A stretch of DNA of 64,000 bases from CAYFPS01 sp964345075 (GCA_964345075.1 CAYFPS010000007.1:62001-126000); one strand, 5' to 3'. Numbered from the stretch's first letter, positions 35,424 through 44,142 are shown. Notes: generated by a model from the letters alone, not told the origin. Made by a program: numbers and translations.

Positions 35424-36112
35424 GCTTCAAGCTCCCGAAAAGCCTGACGGGCTTCGGCAAGGAACGCTCGCAGCAGGGCCGGGGCCTTGGCACCCTCAGC
35501 ATCTTCCACTCCCGTGTGAGCATCCACTGCCAGTGGCCTGACAGATCGAATTGCCTCCGCCACATTCCCGGGCTTCAGACCACCGGCCAGAATCAGCGGC
35601 GCTTTGGCACTTTCGGCAAGCAGCCTGCTCGCATTCCAGTCGTGACACAAACCCGTCGCGCCACGCGCTCCACTGGCGGGATCAAGCGTATCGGTGATCC
35701 ATGCATCCACAAGGCCATGGCGTTCTGCGACAAGTGCCAGGTGCTCGGCCTGACTGCATTCGCCAATGACCAGCGCCTGTATCACACCCAGTTCCGGCGT
35801 GGCTCGGCGCAGCTCTTCAAGTTCTTCCAGAGCCATGCCGCCATGCAGCTGCACCCAGGCGCAACCAAGGCTTTTGCTCAGTTCGACAACATCGCCGGCC
35901 TGCTGCAGATAGGTGATGAGGACGGATTGTGAGCCAATTCCCAGCTGGCGAATGATCCAGGCAGCTTCATCCTCATGCAGATCCGGGCTGTGCACATCCA
36001 GTCTGAAGGGCCAGCCGAAATAATCGACTCCCGCATCCAGCAGCAGGCGCGCCTCTTCGAGTGAGGCGACGCCCGCAATTTGCACGCTATGCTTTTTTAA
36101 AACCGGTCTCAC
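35420..36112 (-). CDS. TrpF-like TIM-barrel protein lacking the catalytic cysteine
   Basis: Beta/alpha-barrel protein of 230 residues related to phosphoribosylanthranilate isomerase. It keeps the phosphate-binding LILAGGLKPGNV and the acidic VDAHTGVED at the catalytic-aspartate position, plus WVQLHGG. However the N-terminal strand is VQIAGVAS where true TrpF has KICGIT, so alanine 13 replaces the catalytic cysteine, and the loop GWPFRLDVHSPDL replaces the usual FYPKSPR. No other tryptophan genes are near; it sits between a D-aminopeptidase-like gene and modA. I read it as a paralogue with another substrate. GTG start. Confidence 0.75.
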   Translation of the reverse strand: MRPVLKKHSVQIAGVASLEEARLLLDAGVDYFGWPFRLDVHSPDLHEDEAAWIIRQLGIGSQSVLITYLQQAGDVVELSKSLGCAWVQLHGGMALEELEELRRATPELGVIQALVIGECSQAEHLALVAERHGLVDAWITDTLDPASGARGATGLCHDWNASRLLAESAKAPLILAGGLKPGNVAEAIRSVRPLAVDAHTGVEDAEGAKAPALLRAFLAEARQAFRELEA

Positions 36113-36903
36113 AGCACAAAGAGCAGGCTGGCAAGAACTTCGCGTACACTTTCGCTTTCAAGCCTGACTCGATAGGCATCCAGCTGGGTGGCACCCGGAA
36201 AGAAGCCGGCACGCGTTGCCTGCGCGGTCTCACGAAAACGCAGATCCAGCTGGTAATGAGCCTCCCGGGGCGCGGGTGCTGGCAGATGAGCAAGGTCCAA
36301 GGCAGCCACTGCGGCCGCAATCTCTTCGCGGACTTCCTGCGGATGCTTAAGCTCTACGCGGTGGCCGAAGGCCCGCTGTGTGACAACCGTGGAGATGCCA
36401 GGGATCCATTCGGCGGCTTCTTCACAGATCCCTGCATCGCCTGCCACAAAAAGCAGAGGAATGCCCATTTCCGATGCAGCCAGGCCGTGCAGACGCATTT
36501 CCGAGGCCGGCTTGCCATTCAGGCGCGCGTCCACAAGCTGCGTGCTCATGCTGTGAGCGAGCGGGCTGCCACCTTCCCCGGCGCTGGAATGATAGCCCAG
36601 CATCAGGAGGCCGGCTGTGTCTTCTTCAATGCCGGCAATCATGCAAAGTGGCTCAGGCGCCCAGCCACGAATCAGGCGACAACCTCTGGGGAGGCCTTCC
36701 GGATCCAGATTGCGTGCCGTGTCGTGCGCATCACGCACCATGACTTCACGCGCTCCCTTTTTCAGGAGTGCAGATGCAAGCAGGCTTGTATCACGGTTCA
36801 TGCGTTCGCGCAGCAGGTCGTAGCCCGGCTTGCCAACGCTGACTTGATCCCAGTGCTGGGCGCCCGTGATCCCTTCCATATCCACGCTGATGAAGAATTT
36901 CAT
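36109..36903 (-). CDS. M55 family D-aminopeptidase-like protein
   Basis: Zinc peptidase of the DppA family, 264 residues. The N-terminal metal site MKFFISVDMEGITG, the VRDAHDTARNLDP loop, LGYHSSAGEGG and FVAGDAGICEEA match the family. DppA removes N-terminal D-amino acids, for instance D-Ala-D-Ala from cell-wall turnover, so a recycling role is plausible; no oligopeptide transporter is adjacent. Overlaps sufE and the TrpF-like gene by four bases each. One octamer at 36787. Confidence 0.9.
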   Translation of the reverse strand: MKFFISVDMEGITGAQHWDQVSVGKPGYDLLRERMNRDTSLLASALLKKGAREVMVRDAHDTARNLDPEGLPRGCRLIRGWAPEPLCMIAGIEEDTAGLLMLGYHSSAGEGGSPLAHSMSTQLVDARLNGKPASEMRLHGLAASEMGIPLLFVAGDAGICEEAAEWIPGISTVVTQRAFGHRVELKHPQEVREEIAAAVAALDLAHLPAPAPREAHYQLDLRFRETAQATRAGFFPGATQLDAYRVRLESESVREVLASLLFVL

Positions 36904-37322
36904 GCCTTGCCTCCTGTGGCTTGAAAGGCCAGCGCATAGAGCTTGATCTGCTTCAGCATGGCCGCCAGACCATTGGCTCTGGTTGGCGAAAGATGGGCTC
37001 CCAGACCGATCGCTTCCACGAAATCAGGCTTCAGGGTGAGCAGTTCAGCGGGTGTACGATCGCTGTAGACTTCCAGGACAAGTGCCACAATGCCCTTGAC
37101 GATCAAGGCATCGGAATCGGCACTGAAGGTGACTTTTCCCGCTTCCAAACGGGGCTTGAGCCAGACCTGTGACTGGCAACCCTTGAGCTTGAAGCGCTCG
37201 TCCCTCTCGGCTTCTGCCATCCCCTGAAGTGCGCTGCCCATTCGGATCAGTTCTTCATAGCGGGCTTCCCAGTCTTCCAGGGCCGTAAAACGATCGACGA
37301 TCGCCTGCTGTCGAGTATCCAT
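36900..37322 (-). CDS. sufE: SufE family sulfur acceptor
   Basis: Fe-S cluster assembly factor of 140 residues that takes sulfur from a cysteine desulfurase. Start at ATG 37322. Cysteine 49 in KLKGCQSQVWL is the sulfur-carrying residue, and the rest (LTPEELL-like ELLTLKPDFVEAIGLGAHLSPTRANGL, of which LSPTRANGL is most typical) matches SufE. It is the first gene of the eleven-gene overlap chain. No other suf genes are in this window. Confidence 0.92.
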   Translation of the reverse strand: MDTRQQAIVDRFTALEDWEARYEELIRMGSALQGMAEAERDERFKLKGCQSQVWLKPRLEAGKVTFSADSDALIVKGIVALVLEVYSDRTPAELLTLKPDFVEAIGLGAHLSPTRANGLAAMLKQIKLYALAFQATGGKA

Positions 37323-37426
37323 GAGATTCCTTTTCTGATCCTTGGAATATGGCAATTGAAGCCGGCGGCCGGCAGCTTGCTGCTGGCAATTGCTACACTC
37401 GAAAGCTTGAAAAAGATGGAGTCAGC

Positions 37427-37816
37427 ATGAGTGGACTGGAACACCTGAAGGTCATTGGCGACCGTGTCCTGATTCTGCCCGACAGCGGTCAACAGCGGAC
37501 CAGTTCGGGCCTTTACCTGCCGCCAAGTGTCAGCGAACGGGAGAAAGTGCAGGGCGGGACGGTTGTGGCAGTCGGCCCGGGAACGGCCCTGCCCGAACCG
37601 GATGGTGACAGTGAACCCTGGCAACAGAACCGCCGGGCCATCCGCTACCTGCCGATGGAAGTGGAGGTGGGCGACTACGCTCTATTCCTGAAGAAGTCGG
37701 CCATCGAAATCAAATACGGTGAGCAGCTCTATCAGATTGTCCCGCTGGCGGGCATCCTTGTTGTCGAGCGCGATGAGCAGGATCCGGGCATCGAAGACCT
37801 GCTGAAATCCAGCTGA
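37427..37816 (+). CDS. GroES-like co-chaperonin paralogue
   Basis: Cpn10-fold protein of 129 residues, longer than the usual 95 or so. It starts VIGDRVLILPD and contains SSGLYLPPS (mobile-loop equivalent), GTVVAVGPG and VGDYALFLK, then IVPLAGILVVE. An insertion (PEPDGDSEPWQQNRRAIRYLP) interrupts the middle. No groEL follows; the next gene is convergent. GGAG precedes the ATG at 37427. It may be a second Cpn10 with a special client or a structural relative only. Confidence 0.8.
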   Translation: MSGLEHLKVIGDRVLILPDSGQQRTSSGLYLPPSVSEREKVQGGTVVAVGPGTALPEPDGDSEPWQQNRRAIRYLPMEVEVGDYALFLKKSAIEIKYGEQLYQIVPLAGILVVERDEQDPGIEDLLKSS

Positions 37817-37818
37817 AT

Positions 37819-38817
37819 TCAGACTAGCTGGTCCAGACTGCCGCCGTCCATTTCGTCTTCATGGAAAATCGCGATCCCGTAGCGCCCACTAGCCGGATCG
37901 ATCCAGCCGCGATACATGCCCTCCGTATCCGCAGCCAGCAGGCCTTCACCCTTATGGTTGATGCAGACCACTCCGCCGTGTCCGCCGCGCTCCTCCAGAA
38001 TGGCAAAGGCCGCGTCAACCGCCTCCGGAAGGGACTGGCCAAGCAGGCGTACGCGCGCTTCAACCTCGTGGGCCAGCGCCGCTCGAATGATGTTTTCACC
38101 ATCGCCGGTTGCTGACAGGGCAAGGCTGCGGCTGTCCGCCCAGGTGCCGGCCCCGATACAGGGTGAATCACCAATTCTGCCGGGCCGCTTGAAGTTCATT
38201 CCACCAGTAGAAGTTGCTGCAGCCAGTGCGCCATTTGTATCACGGGCAACGGCTCCGACGGTACCCTTCTCCAGACCCAGTTCGGCCTCGGCTTCGTGAT
38301 CCAGTCTGGCACGGCCCTTTTTAAGCGCTGCCACATGCTGGGCGAGACGATCGGGTGTGTGGAACCAGTCGTTCTCACAAAGCTCGTGTCCTTTTGAGGC
38401 AAGCCATTCTTCAACAGCTGACCCTTCCGCAAAGACACGCCCCTCGTCCATCAGACGGCGGGCGGCCAGAATCGGATTGCGCAGGCGACGACTACAACAC
38501 AGCGCGCCACTGGCCCGTGTATCACCGTCCATGATCGAGGCATCCATCTCTACATGGCCTTCGCTGTTCAGCACGCTGCCGCGACCGGCGTTAAACAGCG
38601 GGTACTCCTCCAGCGCCTCTACGGCGGAACAGATCGCATTTACCGCTGTGCCCCCGGCAGCCAGGACTTTCCAGCCTGCAGCCAGCGAGCGGCGAATACC
38701 CTCAACCCTGCCCAGCCGCAGTTCCTCGCTCAGGACATCTGCCCGGATTGCGCCCGCACCACCATGAACCAGCAGGAGGGGCCCACCGGCTGCCATCACT
38801 TCCTTGCGCAATTTCAC
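37819..38817 (-). CDS. Isoaspartyl peptidase / plant-type L-asparaginase
   Basis: Ntn-hydrolase precursor of 332 residues that self-cleaves before threonine 186 (KGTVGAVARD). Flanking family motifs are LLVHGGAGAI, NAGRGSVLN, MDASIMDG, TSTGGMNFKRPGRIGDSP and ATGDGE. It removes isoaspartyl dipeptides or asparagine. A GTG start at 38817 overlaps the truD stop and has AAGGA upstream; ATG 38796 is an alternative. Two octamer copies (38236, 38518). Confidence 0.92.
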   Translation of the reverse strand: MKLRKEVMAAGGPLLLVHGGAGAIRADVLSEELRLGRVEGIRRSLAAGWKVLAAGGTAVNAICSAVEALEEYPLFNAGRGSVLNSEGHVEMDASIMDGDTRASGALCCSRRLRNPILAARRLMDEGRVFAEGSAVEEWLASKGHELCENDWFHTPDRLAQHVAALKKGRARLDHEAEAELGLEKGTVGAVARDTNGALAAATSTGGMNFKRPGRIGDSPCIGAGTWADSRSLALSATGDGENIIRAALAHEVEARVRLLGQSLPEAVDAAFAILEERGGHGGVVCINHKGEGLLAADTEGMYRGWIDPASGRYGIAIFHEDEMDGGSLDQLV

Positions 38818-39899
38818 TCGCTTGATCCTTTCCGGGAAGCGTCCACAAGATTGACCACAAGCTCTTCCAGCAGGCGTGTGGCATAGCTGCCGGCAGGGAG
38901 CTCAAAGGCCAACAGCAGTTGATCCTCACATTGCCATTCATGCATGGCATTCAAGGGCCGCACACGCAGTGGACGGTGTGAGCCCGGAGCCTTTTTCCCC
39001 AGACGGGAAAAGGCCTCATGCTCCAGGCCAAAATCCTGGAGAGCGCGCTCCTCAAGCGCATGGGCATAGCTGCCTGCCTGTTTGCGCGTTTTACTGCCAG
39101 GCAGGGTGGCTGTCAGTTCGACTTCGCCAGCATTCAACCTGGCCTGCTCAGCAGCTTCGTCTTCGCAGCAGAAAAGGCCACTTGTATCACGGCGCCTGAG
39201 CCAGTCGCCCTGCCTGACGGTCTGCTCCAGACCATCATCGCGCCTTTTGAGCACCTGCAAATTGAAAATCGCCGACTGCAAGGCACTGAGCATCAGGTCG
39301 CCGGGTCGCAGGCGCTTTGGCTGGGCCAGCCGGGCAAGCCCGCGCCGCACATTGTCTCCCTGGTAACCGAAGCGCTGGCTACCAAAGACATTGGCAAAAC
39401 CTGATTGGGCAAGCTCATCAAATCGCGCAGCAAAGGCCTTCCTGTCCGGACAGTCCACCCCGCGCAGCAACAGGCGAAAGGCATTGCCCTTCAGATGGCC
39501 GCGCCTGAGCTTGTGACTGTGCGCCTGGGCAGGGCCCAGTTCGATGGCCTCATGCTGAAAACCGGCAAGTGCAGCCTGACAGGAAGCCGGAAGACTGATT
39601 GTCTGCTCGGTAATGGCGTGCCTGTCCTTCAGGCCCGCACTGCCAATCTCGCGCGCATCGATCCCGAGTCCTGCCGCCACCTGTCTGATAGCCCAGTCCG
39701 TGTTACAATCCACCAGTCGCATTCGTAGCAGCAGGTGGCCATCAGCCACACCATCGGCTTCATAGGCAGGAATCTCATCCACCATGAAATCAGCGGACTG
39801 ATCGCGGTAATGCGCCTGCAATAAAGGCTGCGCGCCAGCCGCACCGGGTGATGTCGCCCGGATCAGGACTTCTTCAACAGGCTGTTCGTCGTGATTCAT
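38814..39899 (-). CDS. truD: tRNA pseudouridine(13) synthase TruD
   Basis: Modifies uridine 13 in tRNA. Start at ATG 39899 (MNHDEQPVEE), 361 residues; the longer frame runs into the arsR promoter. The catalytic aspartate is residue 92 in GLKDRHAITEQ, and NVFGSQRFGYQGDN and the HKLRRGHLKGNAF stretch are typical TruD sequence. It is divergent from the arsenic operon. The octamer at 39183 reads Arg-Asp-Thr. Confidence 0.93.
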   Translation of the reverse strand: MNHDEQPVEEVLIRATSPGAAGAQPLLQAHYRDQSADFMVDEIPAYEADGVADGHLLLRMRLVDCNTDWAIRQVAAGLGIDAREIGSAGLKDRHAITEQTISLPASCQAALAGFQHEAIELGPAQAHSHKLRRGHLKGNAFRLLLRGVDCPDRKAFAARFDELAQSGFANVFGSQRFGYQGDNVRRGLARLAQPKRLRPGDLMLSALQSAIFNLQVLKRRDDGLEQTVRQGDWLRRRDTSGLFCCEDEAAEQARLNAGEVELTATLPGSKTRKQAGSYAHALEERALQDFGLEHEAFSRLGKKAPGSHRPLRVRPLNAMHEWQCEDQLLLAFELPAGSYATRLLEELVVNLVDASRKGSSE

Positions 39900-39948
39900 G
39901 GGCTTCCCTTCGTTGAACAGGCAAAGGTAAGGATTCCTGTCTTGCTTC

Positions 39949-39979
39949 ATTTCGAGAATATTTGCATATTTTGCGAAAT
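39949..39979. promoter_or_regulatory. arsR promoter/operator dyad
   Basis: AATAT-TTGC-ATATT (39957-39970) is a perfect dyad nested inside ATTTCG (39949) and CGAAAT (to 39979). The AT-rich 12-2-12-like layout is typical of ArsR-family operators. A TTGCTT (39943) to CATATT (39965) promoter with 16-17 spacing overlaps it, 30 bases before the arsR ATG, so autorepression released by arsenite is likely. Confidence 0.7.
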
Positions 39980-39999
39980 GTCTAAACAAGGAGCCGCCG

Positions 40000-40332
40000 A
40001 TGGACCTTCTCAGAAAGCGCTTTCTCGCACTGGCCGATGGCTCAAGACTGCTGGCTCTCCTGCTGCTTGAGGCCGAAGGCGAGCTCTGCCTCTGTCAGTT
40101 GCAGGAAGTCCTCGACCTGGCCCCCTCTACGGTATCACGCCACATGCAGCTGCTCAAGGACACGGGCTTTGTCAGCAGCAGGAAGGACGGCCGCTGGGTC
40201 CATTTTCGCCTGCAGCCGGAGCTTGATCAGCGCTGGCTGGAGCTGATTCACGACGACAAGGCCGCAAGGCGATTGCTCAAGGAAAAGCGTCTGGCCCTGA
40301 AGGCTGGCACATGTATCACGGGAGTATCCTGA
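40000..40332 (+). CDS. arsR: ArsR-family arsenic-responsive repressor
   Basis: Winged-helix repressor of 110 residues. The metalloid site ELCLCQLQ (CxC in helix 3) fits the classical arsenite-binding motif, and LDLAPSTVSRHMQLLKDTGFV is the recognition helix. AGGAG lies six bases before the ATG. The stop codon overlaps the next gene as TGATG. An octamer (40312) is placed in the last codons, just upstream of the arsC-arsM ribosome binding site, and is the only copy read as Cys-Ile-Thr. Confidence 0.93.
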   Translation: MDLLRKRFLALADGSRLLALLLLEAEGELCLCQLQEVLDLAPSTVSRHMQLLKDTGFVSSRKDGRWVHFRLQPELDQRWLELIHDDKAARRLLKEKRLALKAGTCITGVS

Positions 40333-41597
40333 TGACAAAAGCACGTATTCTCGTTCTCTGCACAGGGAACTCTTGCAGAAGCCTTATGGCGGAAAGCTGG
40401 CTCAAGCGACTTTTGGGCGATGCCGCCCATGTGGAGTCGGCAGGCATTCTGGCAAAGGGGCCGGATCCGCTTGCCTTAAGAGTGCTTGAGGAAGCCGGCT
40501 TTGAGACAAAAAACCTTGCAAGCACGCGAGTGGCCGAGATTGATCAGGCGGGAATCGATCTCGTCCTGACCGTGTGTGACAATGCCCGCGAGACCTGTCC
40601 TGTCTTGCCCGGGACACCAAAGGCGCTCCATCACGCATTTGATGACCCGCCAGCACTAACCAGGGGCATGCCTGAAGATGAAGCCATAGGCGTGTACCGA
40701 CGTGTCCGCGATGAGATCGGCGAATTCTGCAAAACACTCAGTCAATCCCGGGAGATGACCTATCTGCTGGGGCTTAAGGCCGACAAGCAGGATGTGGAGC
40801 TGCTGGCAGCCGACGAACTGCGGGATCGCGTGCGACAGGCCTATGCGGGTGCGCTGGCCAGGACGCTGGGCGGCAGCTGCTGTGGAGATGGCCCTGCCGT
40901 GTCCAGCTGCTGTGGTAACAGTCAGCCGGCCGATGCCAGTCTGGCCATGGGCTACAGTCAGGAAGAACTGGCGGGGATGGAGGATGCCAACCTTGGATTC
41001 GGTTGCGGCAATCCGCAGGCCATTGCCGAGCTGAAGTCCGGTGAAGTTGTGCTGGATCTGGGCAGCGGTGCCGGTTTCGATTGCTTTCTGGCAGCCCGGC
41101 AGGTGGGTGATACAGGTCGTGTCATCGGTGTGGACATGACACCGGACATGATCAGTCGCGCCCGGCAGACTGCCCGCGAAGGCGGTTGGGCCAACACGGA
41201 GTTCCGCCTGGGCGAAATCGAGCATATTCCGGCGGCGGACAATTCCGTGGATGTGATCATGTCCAACTGCGTGATCAATCTGAGCCCGGACAAGGCGGCG
41301 GTCTTTCGCGAGGCCTGGCGTGTGCTGAAGCCCGGTGGCCGTCTGGCCATTTCCGATATCGTTGCGCTGAATGCGCTGCCGCAGGAGCTTAAGGAAAACC
41401 TCGATGCCTGGTGCGGGTGCGTCTCCGGTGCTACACAGATGGATGAGCTGGGCGAACTGATGGAAGCAGCGGGCTTTCAGGATGTGCTGATCCTGCCCAG
41501 GGCCGAGAGCCGCGAGATGATCGCTCAGTGGTTCCCTGGCAGCGGTGCCGAAGGCCATGTGGCCAGTGCAATCATCAAGGCGAGGAAGGCAGAATGA
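40332..41597 (+). CDS. Arsenate reductase - arsenite methyltransferase fusion
   Basis: Natural fusion of 421 residues. Residues 1-135 are a low-molecular-weight phosphatase-type ArsC with the P-loop CTGNSCRS (C10) and CDNARETCPV for the cysteine relay. A linker with two CC pairs (GSCCGDG, SSCCGNS) leads to an ArsM-like SAM-dependent methyltransferase: GYSQEELAGMEDANLGFGCGNP, VLDLGSGAGFDCFLAA, MSNCVINLSPDK and WCGCVSGA, with cysteines at the usual arsenite-binding places. One protein would reduce arsenate and then methylate or hand over the arsenite. ATG 40332 has GGAG upstream. Confidence 0.92.
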   Translation: MTKARILVLCTGNSCRSLMAESWLKRLLGDAAHVESAGILAKGPDPLALRVLEEAGFETKNLASTRVAEIDQAGIDLVLTVCDNARETCPVLPGTPKALHHAFDDPPALTRGMPEDEAIGVYRRVRDEIGEFCKTLSQSREMTYLLGLKADKQDVELLAADELRDRVRQAYAGALARTLGGSCCGDGPAVSSCCGNSQPADASLAMGYSQEELAGMEDANLGFGCGNPQAIAELKSGEVVLDLGSGAGFDCFLAARQVGDTGRVIGVDMTPDMISRARQTAREGGWANTEFRLGEIEHIPAADNSVDVIMSNCVINLSPDKAAVFREAWRVLKPGGRLAISDIVALNALPQELKENLDAWCGCVSGATQMDELGELMEAAGFQDVLILPRAESREMIAQWFPGSGAEGHVASAIIKARKAE

Positions 41598-42610
41598 AAC
41601 GGTTGGCTTTTCTTGATCGCTTTCTGACCCTCTGGATTTTTGCCGCCATGCTGGCCGGCCTGCTGCTTGGTCTGGTCTTCCCCGGCTTTGGCGACTGGCT
41701 CAACACAATGAGCATCGGTAGCACCAATCTGCCCATTGCCATCGGCCTGATCCTGATGATGTATCCGCCACTGGCCCGTGTCCGCTATGAACGGCTGCCG
41801 GATATCTTCCGCGAGCCGCGCCTGCTGGGCCTTAGCCTTCTGCAGAACTGGTTGATCGGCCCAGTGCTGATGTTCGCGCTGGCCCTGCTCTTTTTGCGTG
41901 ATACACCCGAGTACATGATCGGACTGATTCTGATTGGTCTGGCCCGCTGCATCGCCATGGTCATTGTCTGGAATGATCTGGCCGACGGCGATCCTGAAAC
42001 CTGCGCGGGCCTGGTGGCCTTCAACAGTCTGTTTCAGGTGGTGAGCTACTCTTTCTTCGCCTGGGTTTTTCTGGCTGTCCTGCCGCCGATCTTCGGGATG
42101 AAAGCCGTGCTGGTGGACATTTCCATCGGCGATATTGCCTTGAGCGTCTTCATCTACCTCGGCATTCCCTTCCTTGCAGGGCTTGTAACACGGGCTGGCC
42201 TGATTCGTGTCAAGGGAGAAGCCTGGTTTCTCAGCCAGTTCATGCCCCGCATCAGCCCCCTGACGCTGATCGCCCTGCTGTTCACGATTGTGATGATGTT
42301 CAGCCTGAAGGGCGGCGAGATGCTCAGGCTGCCGCTGGACGTGCTACGCATTGCCCTGCCGCTTCTGATCTATTTCGTCCTGATGTTCTTCCTCTCGCTC
42401 TTTCTTTCGAAGCAGCTGGGGATTGAGCGCAGCAGGACGATTTCCTTGAGCTTCACCGCAGCCTCCAACAATTTCGAGCTGGCCATCGCGGTAGCCATCG
42501 GCTCCTTTGGCCTGGCTCATGGCGCGTCCTTTGCCGCCGTGATCGGACCCTTGGTGGAAGTGCCTGTGCTCATTCTGCTGGTCTCGATTGTCAGACGCAT
42601 GCGCTTCTAG
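41594..42610 (+). CDS. ACR3-family arsenite efflux permease
   Basis: Arsenite/proton antiporter of 338 residues with about ten hydrophobic helices. ACR3 hallmarks: WIFAAMLAGLLLG, LILMMYPPLARVRYE, GLARCIAMVIVWNDLADGD (conserved cysteine in helix 4 region) and FTAASNNFELAIAVAIGSFG. It removes the arsenite made by the ArsC half of the upstream fusion. ATGA overlap with that gene; ends the operon before a strong terminator. Octamer at 41898. Confidence 0.94.
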   Translation: MKRLAFLDRFLTLWIFAAMLAGLLLGLVFPGFGDWLNTMSIGSTNLPIAIGLILMMYPPLARVRYERLPDIFREPRLLGLSLLQNWLIGPVLMFALALLFLRDTPEYMIGLILIGLARCIAMVIVWNDLADGDPETCAGLVAFNSLFQVVSYSFFAWVFLAVLPPIFGMKAVLVDISIGDIALSVFIYLGIPFLAGLVTRAGLIRVKGEAWFLSQFMPRISPLTLIALLFTIVMMFSLKGGEMLRLPLDVLRIALPLLIYFVLMFFLSLFLSKQLGIERSRTISLSFTAASNNFELAIAVAIGSFGLAHGASFAAVIGPLVEVPVLILLVSIVRRMRF

Positions 42611-42643
42611 TTTGTAGACGGACACGCATCGACCAAGCAAAAA

Positions 42644-42669
42644 CCCCGCCAAATTGGCGGGGTTTTCTT
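42644..42669 (+). terminator. Terminator of the arsenic operon
   Basis: CCCCGCC, loop AAATT, GGCGGGG, then TTTTCTTT. It lies 34 bases after the permease stop and just before the stop of the convergent MmgE/PrpD gene; A-rich sequence on its other side suggests it may serve both directions. Confidence 0.92.
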
Positions 42670-42684
42670 TGAATCCGGATACGA

Positions 42685-44064
42685 CTAGAAGCGCAGCGCT
42701 TCCATGAAGTCGCGACAGCTCATTGTATCACAACTGAAGATTGCCTGCTTGACCCGGGCACGAGCAGCATCGTCCAGAAGGCCTGCAGAAAGGCCACCGA
42801 ACTTGGCGTCGAGGTCCTCTTCGGTCATGGGCTCACGGGGATCGCCCTTGGGATATTCCAGGTATTCCTCGACTTCACGGCCGTCCCTGGCCTTGATGCG
42901 AACACGACTGGGCTGCTTGGCCGGGAACATCTGCTCGAACTCAAGGCTCGCCTCGCCCTTGATGCGGTCAATCACTTCACGAATCGCCGGATCCTGAATC
43001 TTCTCATCGGCGAAACTTGCCGTGGTGATCTTGCCGTCAACGATGGCTGCAGCAATGCAGTAGGGCAGGCTGTGATCGGCGGTTTCCCGGCTTTCAGGCC
43101 GGTACTTGTGCGGATCAAACAGGATGTCGCAGGCGCGTGCGATGGTCGTGACCGTCACTTCTTCCACATCCTGCCAGACAAGCCCGCCCTTTTTCATGCA
43201 CTTGAGCGTAGCCGAGAGATGGGTGTGCGTCAGGGCTTCCGTCGGGAAGGCCTTCATGCCGCATTCCAGAATCTTCCAGGGGCGTCCGCCTTCCGTTCCC
43301 GGAAAAGCACCCAGCAGGGCGTCTTCATCCCAGCCTTCACCAAAGCAGTGCTGGAAACCCTCCTTGCCCTCGAAGACGGCCTCGGTTCCCGTGTAGCCGT
43401 GGCTGGCCATCATGGCGGCAAAGACGCCTGCCTGCGTGGCCATGGGATCCACCGTGTTCTTCATCATGGTGAGCTTGCCAGCTGTCGGGCAACCAATGGT
43501 GTGACTGTGGCAGCCGGAAATACCAATAGCATTGACCAGCTGATCCTCATTAAGACCAAGCAGAACGCCGGCCGCAATCGGGCTGACGAACTGGGTCAGA
43601 GTGGCATGATGCCATCCGCGCTCGCGCACGCCGGGAGTGGCAAAGAGGCAGAGGCGCATTTCGAATTCGTAGGCCAGAGCAATGGCCACGATCACGTCCT
43701 TCATGGAAGCACCGGCCATTTCACCAGCTGCCAGAGCGGCGGGAATCAAATCGGAAGGATGACTGGGATCTTCCTTCCAGTAGATATCATTGAAGTCCAG
43801 CGCGCGAATCATCAGGCTGTTGACCAGACTCGCGTTGACACCTGGCATGCGATCGCCAAAACCGATCAGGGTTGCCTCTTCCTTGCCACCCAGATCGCAG
43901 TAAATGCCCTTGAGTGCCGTGACGTCCTTTGTCTTGACGCTGCCATAGGCGCATCCCACACTGTCGTAGAGATAGCGCTTGACTTCGTGTACGACCTCGG
44001 CGGGAAGGTCTTCGTAGCGCACGCCAAGTGCAAAGCGGGCAATCTGCCTCGAAAAACTGCTCAT
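42685..44064 (-). CDS. MmgE/PrpD family protein
   Basis: Protein of 459 residues of the 2-methylcitrate dehydratase / cis-aconitate decarboxylase fold. Typical stretches: YLYDSVGCAYGS, ALDFNDIYW, PSDLIPAALAAGE, GWHHATLTQFVSPIAAG, and AFPTEALTHTHLSATL. Other methylcitrate-cycle genes are absent here; together with the carboxylase at 15 kb it hints at propionate or related acid metabolism. Reads toward the arsenic operon terminator. The octamer at 42724 encodes Cys-Asp-Thr. Confidence 0.9.
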   Translation of the reverse strand: MSSFSRQIARFALGVRYEDLPAEVVHEVKRYLYDSVGCAYGSVKTKDVTALKGIYCDLGGKEEATLIGFGDRMPGVNASLVNSLMIRALDFNDIYWKEDPSHPSDLIPAALAAGEMAGASMKDVIVAIALAYEFEMRLCLFATPGVRERGWHHATLTQFVSPIAAGVLLGLNEDQLVNAIGISGCHSHTIGCPTAGKLTMMKNTVDPMATQAGVFAAMMASHGYTGTEAVFEGKEGFQHCFGEGWDEDALLGAFPGTEGGRPWKILECGMKAFPTEALTHTHLSATLKCMKKGGLVWQDVEEVTVTTIARACDILFDPHKYRPESRETADHSLPYCIAAAIVDGKITTASFADEKIQDPAIREVIDRIKGEASLEFEQMFPAKQPSRVRIKARDGREVEEYLEYPKGDPREPMTEEDLDAKFGGLSAGLLDDAARARVKQAIFSCDTMSCRDFMEALRF

Positions 44065-44142
44065 GAATGCTCACCCATTTTGTCTGTTGTTGACCGGATC
44101 AAGGTAGCAAAGGGGCTTTCTATGAAAAGCCGCCGTGATACA

